A DNA stretch of 18,539 bases from positions 1-18,539 of the forward strand of contig CAZQAE010000091.1 of assembly GCA_964591275.1 (NCBI GenBank), read 5' to 3'. The DNA comes from G963674685 sp964591275. GTDB lineage: Bacteria > Lernaellota > Lernaellaia > JACKCT01. The position numbers were made by a program, and so were the translations under genes. Of this stretch, positions 16,190-18,539 are shown one piece after another. The notes beneath the pieces were generated by a model. It saw only the letters and a program-made list of their open reading frames with translations. It made no database searches and had not been told where the DNA came from. Within the stretch, counting starts at the first letter, position 1; the number at the start of each line of letters is the position of its first letter.

Positions 16190-17113
16190 TCAAGCAAAAA
16201 TCGTATCTAAAGGCGGCCAGGATTCCACCAACAGCAGGCCGTCCAATAATCCTCCTTCGGAAACAACCAGTTTCCGGTACCCGCCCAATTTCATGATCTC
16301 TTGAATAATAATGATCCCCGCCGGAAGCAAATCCTCCCTGCCTTTTTCGAGACCCGGAAATTCCTCCAGCCTCATCTGAGAGCTTAGGGTTGCCAATTTA
16401 TTAAATATTTCATCGATCCTGTCGGCGTCAATTTCATGACGATGTACTTTCAATGCGTCATAAAGAGGAAGTTTCAAATCAATAGCCGCAAGCGTCGTAG
16501 CCGTCCCGGCGATCCCCACTAAGCGATCCGGCCGATTTTCATGAAAAAAACCACGCAGTCTGGCAGCGACCAACCTGCTTAGTGAATCAATTTGTTCTTT
16601 TGTGGGAGGATCATTTTTCAAGATGTTTTCCGTCAGGGAAACAACGCCGATATCAAAGCTTTGGCTAAACTCCGGCTGCTTGTGGACGATGGATAGCTCT
16701 GTTGAAAAACCGCCGATGTCCAGAAGAAGAATCTCGGCCATTTGGCCGCCGAGGCGACTGCAAGCGCCCAAGGCAGCCAGTTTGCCTTCCATATTTCCAC
16801 TGAGGAGGCAAGGCTCGACACCGGATTCCGCGCGAAGCCGATCCAGAAATATTTTTTTATTCAAAGCCTTTCTGACAACGCCCGTGCACGCCGTGCGAAT
16901 TTCCCGAACACCTGAATCACGGGCGATTCCGGCCAGTTCGCGCGCCGCCAACACGGTCCGCTCGATGGAATCGCTGTTCAAGCGACCGTCAAATCCGCCG
17001 CTCAGGCGAGTGATCTTCCGTCTGACCTCAATCTTTTTCAGAGATTGGCCCAAGCCTTGCGCGACAAGCACTCTCACTGTGTTTGAGCCAATGTCCATAG
17101 CAGCGGATTTCAT
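16190..17113 (-). CDS. Ppx/GppA-family phosphatase
   Basis: 307 residues, close to the two-domain ASKHA core without the C-terminal HD domain of long exopolyphosphatases. Motifs: MDIGSNTVRVLVAQ (phosphate 1), LSGNMEGKLAALG, LLLDIGGFSTELSIV (phosphate 2; GGF where many members have GGG) and GIAGTATTLAAIDL. Family members hydrolyse polyphosphate and/or pppGpp; the sequence alone does not say which. It is the first gene of a minus-strand unit leading to guaBA and dnaE and is divergent from ihfA. A good promoter places the transcription start at or next to the ATG. An internal ATG five codons later (MDIGSN) is an alternative start. Confidence 0.88.
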   Translation of the reverse strand: MKSAAMDIGSNTVRVLVAQGLGQSLKKIEVRRKITRLSGGFDGRLNSDSIERTVLAARELAGIARDSGVREIRTACTGVVRKALNKKIFLDRLRAESGVEPCLLSGNMEGKLAALGACSRLGGQMAEILLLDIGGFSTELSIVHKQPEFSQSFDIGVVSLTENILKNDPPTKEQIDSLSRLVAARLRGFFHENRPDRLVGIAGTATTLAAIDLKLPLYDALKVHRHEIDADRIDEIFNKLATLSSQMRLEEFPGLEKGREDLLPAGIIIIQEIMKLGGYRKLVVSEGGLLDGLLLVESWPPLDTIFA

Positions 17114-17119
17114 TGCGGG

Positions 17120-17148
17120 CCTATAGCATGAACAGCAGACGCTGCCAA
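17120..17148 (-). promoter_or_regulatory. Promoter for the Ppx/GppA-guaBA-dnaE unit
   Basis: Read on the minus strand: TTGGCA (17148-17143), 17-bp spacer, TATAGG (17125-17120) preceded by TGC (extended -10). The -10 ends only six bases before the ATG at 17113, so the transcript may be leaderless. Confidence 0.55.
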
Positions 17149-17206
17149 CCTTTGGAATTCAGGGGGGAATTGGGAAATGAGGAATTCAAAAAAGTATAAA
17201 TCCACC

Positions 17207-17235
17207 TTGCCAGATGCTTTTTCATTTGCTAGACT
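17207..17235 (+). promoter_or_regulatory. Promoter for ihfA-merR
   Basis: TTGCCA (17207-17212), 17-bp spacer, TAGACT (17230-17235) with an extended TGC before it. The predicted start is near 17242, giving a leader of about 24 bases that carries GGGGG (17252-17256), nine bases before the ihfA ATG. Confidence 0.6.
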
Positions 17236-17265
17236 TGCTTTCAAGGGAAATGGGGGCTTTATTTC

Positions 17266-17544
17266 ATGACTAAGGCGGATTTGGTTAGTTCAATTTATGA
17301 GCGCGTGGGTTACTCCAAAAAAGAATCAGCGCGCATCGTTGAATCGGTTTTCGATATCATCAAGGAAACCCTTGAGCGCGGTGATAAAATTAAGATATCC
17401 GGATTCGGCAATTTTGTCGTGCGTGAAAAGCGAGCGCGCATTGGCCGCAATCCTCAGACAAATGAGGAGATAACAATCGCCGCTCGTCGAGTTCTGACCT
17501 TCAAACCGAGTCAAGTGCTTCGCAACGCACTAAAAAATAGTTGA
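17266..17544 (+). CDS. ihfA: Integration host factor alpha subunit
   Basis: 92 residues of the HU/IHF fold. The dimer core is MTKADLVSSIYERVGYSKKE and IVESVFDIIKETLERGD, then KISGFGNFVVREKRARIGRNPQTNEEI with the beta arm containing the tip proline, and the IHF-alpha-like end AARRVLTFKPSQVLRNAL. It pairs with IHF beta to bend DNA for replication, recombination and transcription control. The ARRVLTFKPSQ end and the following MerR gene favour IhfA over HU. The stop is 29 bp before the MerR ATG, and the two are cotranscribed. Confidence 0.92.
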   Translation: MTKADLVSSIYERVGYSKKESARIVESVFDIIKETLERGDKIKISGFGNFVVREKRARIGRNPQTNEEITIAARRVLTFKPSQVLRNALKNS

Positions 17545-17573
17545 CGGCATATAATGTTGTTTCGGAGACCGTG

Positions 17574-17939
17574 ATGCAGAGTACGGAAATTCCCGACAAA
17601 GTATATTTTAAAATCGGCGAGGTCAGTGAACTGACCGGCGTCAAGCCATACGTATTGCGTTACTGGGAATCGGAATTCAACATCGTTAAGCCTTCAAAGT
17701 CTGTTTCCAATCAGCGCATGTACAAGAAAAAGGAAGTCGAACTAATCCTCGAAATCAAGCGGCTGCTCTATGAGGACAAGTTCACGATCGCCGGCGCTAA
17801 AAAAATATTGCAGGAAAAAGCACGCCGTAATACCGCCGGGAAAACTGCGGGAAAGTTTCCAAACAATAAAACACGCGATGTGCTGGTGGACCTTCGGGAG
17901 ATGCTGGTTGAAATAAAAAAACTGGTTGAAGTACATTAG
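17574..17939 (+). CDS. MerR-family transcriptional regulator
   Basis: 121 residues from the ATG at 17574, preceded by GGAGA; a TTG at 17541 overlapping ihfA is less likely. A winged helix-turn-helix is followed by the typical MerR signature: YFKIGEVSELTGVKPYVLRY, WESEF, RMYKKKEVELILEIKRLLYE and the dimerisation start FTIAGAKKILQ. The C-terminal tail is short with no cysteine ligand set, so this is not a metal-sensing member. The pairing with ihfA just upstream of tRNA-Pro is common in delta-proteobacteria and its target is generally unknown. Confidence 0.92.
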   Translation: MQSTEIPDKVYFKIGEVSELTGVKPYVLRYWESEFNIVKPSKSVSNQRMYKKKEVELILEIKRLLYEDKFTIAGAKKILQEKARRNTAGKTAGKFPNNKTRDVLVDLREMLVEIKKLVEVH

Positions 17940-17954
17940 CAATTCGGCTATATT
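17926..17954 (+). promoter_or_regulatory. Promoter for tRNA-Pro, overlapping the merR 3' end
   Basis: TTGAAG (17926-17931), 17-bp spacer, TATATT (17949-17954). The -35 lies inside the last codons of the MerR gene. The predicted start near 17961 gives a 43-base tRNA leader. Confidence 0.55.
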
Positions 17955-18003
17955 CCCTCCCCGCTTGACGCGTTTTTGACAAATCAATCAACATTTTTCG
18001 TAT

Positions 18004-18080
18004 CGGGGCGTAGCGCAGTCTGGTAGCGTACCTGAATGGGGTTCAGGTGGTCGCTGGTTCAAATCCAGTCGCCCCGACCA
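18004..18080 (+). tRNA. tRNA-Pro (anticodon GGG)
   Basis: 77 nt including an encoded CCA (18078-18080). The acceptor CGGGGCG (18004-18010) pairs with CGCCCCG (18070-18076), with discriminator A. The anticodon stem CCTGA/TCAGG encloses ATGGGGT with anticodon GGG. The T arm contains GGTTCAAATCC. It follows the ihfA-merR pair. Confidence 0.97.
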
Positions 18081-18087
18081 ATAAAAT

Positions 18088-18126
18088 CAGCCACTTGGCA
18101 TTTTTTGCTAAGTGGCTGTTTCTTTT
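18088..18126 (+). terminator. Rho-independent terminator after tRNA-Pro
   Basis: A 9-bp stem CAGCCACTT (18088-18096) with AAGTGGCTG (18110-18118), then TTTCTTTT. It is eight bases after the tRNA. Confidence 0.88.
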
Positions 18127-18127
18127 A

Positions 18128-18149
18128 AGTCACCAAAAAGTCACCAAAA
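18128..18149 (+). repeat. Tandem 11-bp direct repeat (2 copies)
   Basis: AGTCACCAAAA repeated head to tail without a gap (18128-18138 and 18139-18149), followed by AG as the start of a third unit. It lies directly downstream of the tRNA-Pro terminator. Confidence 0.85.
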
Positions 18150-18200
18150 AGCAAACTTCCTTCCAGCGGAAAAGCGCCTTCGAATGTCACATAAGACCTT

Positions 18201-18216
18201 TGAAGAGAACTCTTCA
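18201..18216. promoter_or_regulatory. Operator-like inverted repeat
   Basis: TGAAGAGAACTCTTCA: seven-base perfect arms with a two-base centre, about 30 bp before the beta-grasp gene. A weak promoter-like pair, TTGAAG (18200-18205) and TATTTC (18223-18228), overlaps it at 17-bp spacing. A separate 10-bp palindrome, TTTCGCGAAA, lies at 18225-18234. Confidence 0.4.
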
Positions 18217-18244
18217 TTCAACTATTTCGCGAAAGGAAACTCTT

Positions 18245-18454
18245 ATAAAGGTCAAAGTTTTAAAGCTCGGTCACAGCGCTCGTCAATCCGAAGTCCCCGC
18301 CGGTTCCACCGTCAGCGATGTTCTGGCCAAAGCCGATCTCGATTCCACCGGTTACAGCGTCACTGCGAACGGATTGGGCGTAAGCCTCGGTGCTGCCGTG
18401 TCTGATGCCGACGTGATTTACCTCGTACCGAAGATCGAAGGCGATACTGCTTAA
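18245..18454 (+). CDS. Small MoaD/ThiS-like beta-grasp protein, apparent ATA start
   Basis: 69 residues. The sequence (KVKVLKLGHSARQSEVPAGS, then TVSDVLAKADLD, TGYSVTANGLGVSL, and VSDADVIYLVPKIEG) has the strand order of a ubiquitin-like beta-grasp protein: strands 1-2, helix, the 'VNG' strand and the 'L.DGDVV.LVP' strand. It ends EGDTA instead of the GlyGly tail used by sulfur carriers, so thiocarboxylate chemistry is unlikely. The only start at the right distance (seven bases) from the AAGGA site is ATA at 18245. The nearest accepted start, TTG at 18200, would add 15 residues without a ribosome binding site. The function is unknown; a point change of an original ATG is possible. Confidence 0.6.
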   Translation: MKVKVLKLGHSARQSEVPAGSTVSDVLAKADLDSTGYSVTANGLGVSLGAAVSDADVIYLVPKIEGDTA

Positions 18455-18539
18455 CTCGTTCCTGTCCCGTAATGGGGATTTTCAAGCGACCGGGCAGTCC
18501 GATTGGCTGATGCGGTTGTCGCATGAGACGCAAGGATCG

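Noticed and set aside
18047..18244. Upstream extension of the beta-grasp frame to 18047
   Set aside because: It would run through the tRNA-Pro and its terminator, so the upstream part is not coding.
18510..18539. Possible start of another gene at the right edge (frame reading MRLSHETQGS)
   Set aside because: Only ten codons are inside the window, with no ribosome binding site and a competing ATG at 18523; cannot be supported.

Overview
The window looks like chromosomal DNA of a Gram-negative bacterium of medium GC content. It encodes lipoproteins, Hfq, the alpha subunit of IHF, single-gene tRNAs and dense operons on both strands. The orders guaB-guaA-dnaE and ihfA-merR-tRNA-Pro suggest a deltaproteobacterial (Desulfobacterota-type) lineage. 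That placement is inferred from gene content and order only; no search was run.

Left part, plus strand (1-2199): the 3' part of a YraQ/ArsP-type permease, a minimal CxxC thioredoxin-like protein, a CcdA-type membrane electron carrier and a lipoprotein with a CxC thioredoxin-like domain. Together they read as one redox-plus-transport module. Next come a free-standing tRNA-Trp with its own promoter and terminator, and a polyprenol/diacylglycerol-kinase-type membrane protein with a long helical N-terminus (2660-3655).

Middle part, minus strand (8932 down to 3700): hfq, then a tightly packed envelope cluster of a FlgT-like exported protein, a PEGA-like lipoprotein, an AI-2E/PerM-type transporter and a phosphodiester glycosidase domain protein. 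An 85-bp gap separates these from a Crp/Fnr regulator translationally coupled to a ferritin-like protein.

Right part, minus strand (17113 down to 9143): a Ppx/GppA phosphatase, a small single-pass membrane protein, guaB, guaA and dnaE, apparently one transcription unit. It joins the enzymes that make GMP, a likely (p)ppGpp or polyphosphate phosphatase and the replicative polymerase. The roughly 210 bp between dnaE and hfq hold a short palindrome, a 13-bp inverted repeat, and a 22-bp sequence present both in the loop of that repeat and just before the hfq ribosome binding site.

Far right, plus strand: ihfA and a MerR-type regulator, divergent from the Ppx/GppA gene, then tRNA-Pro(GGG) with a strong terminator. 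Last is a small beta-grasp (MoaD/ThiS-like) protein whose only well-placed start codon is ATA. Most of the window is core housekeeping sequence. The least explained parts are the redox module at the left edge, the dnaE-hfq spacer and the ATA-start gene at the right edge.
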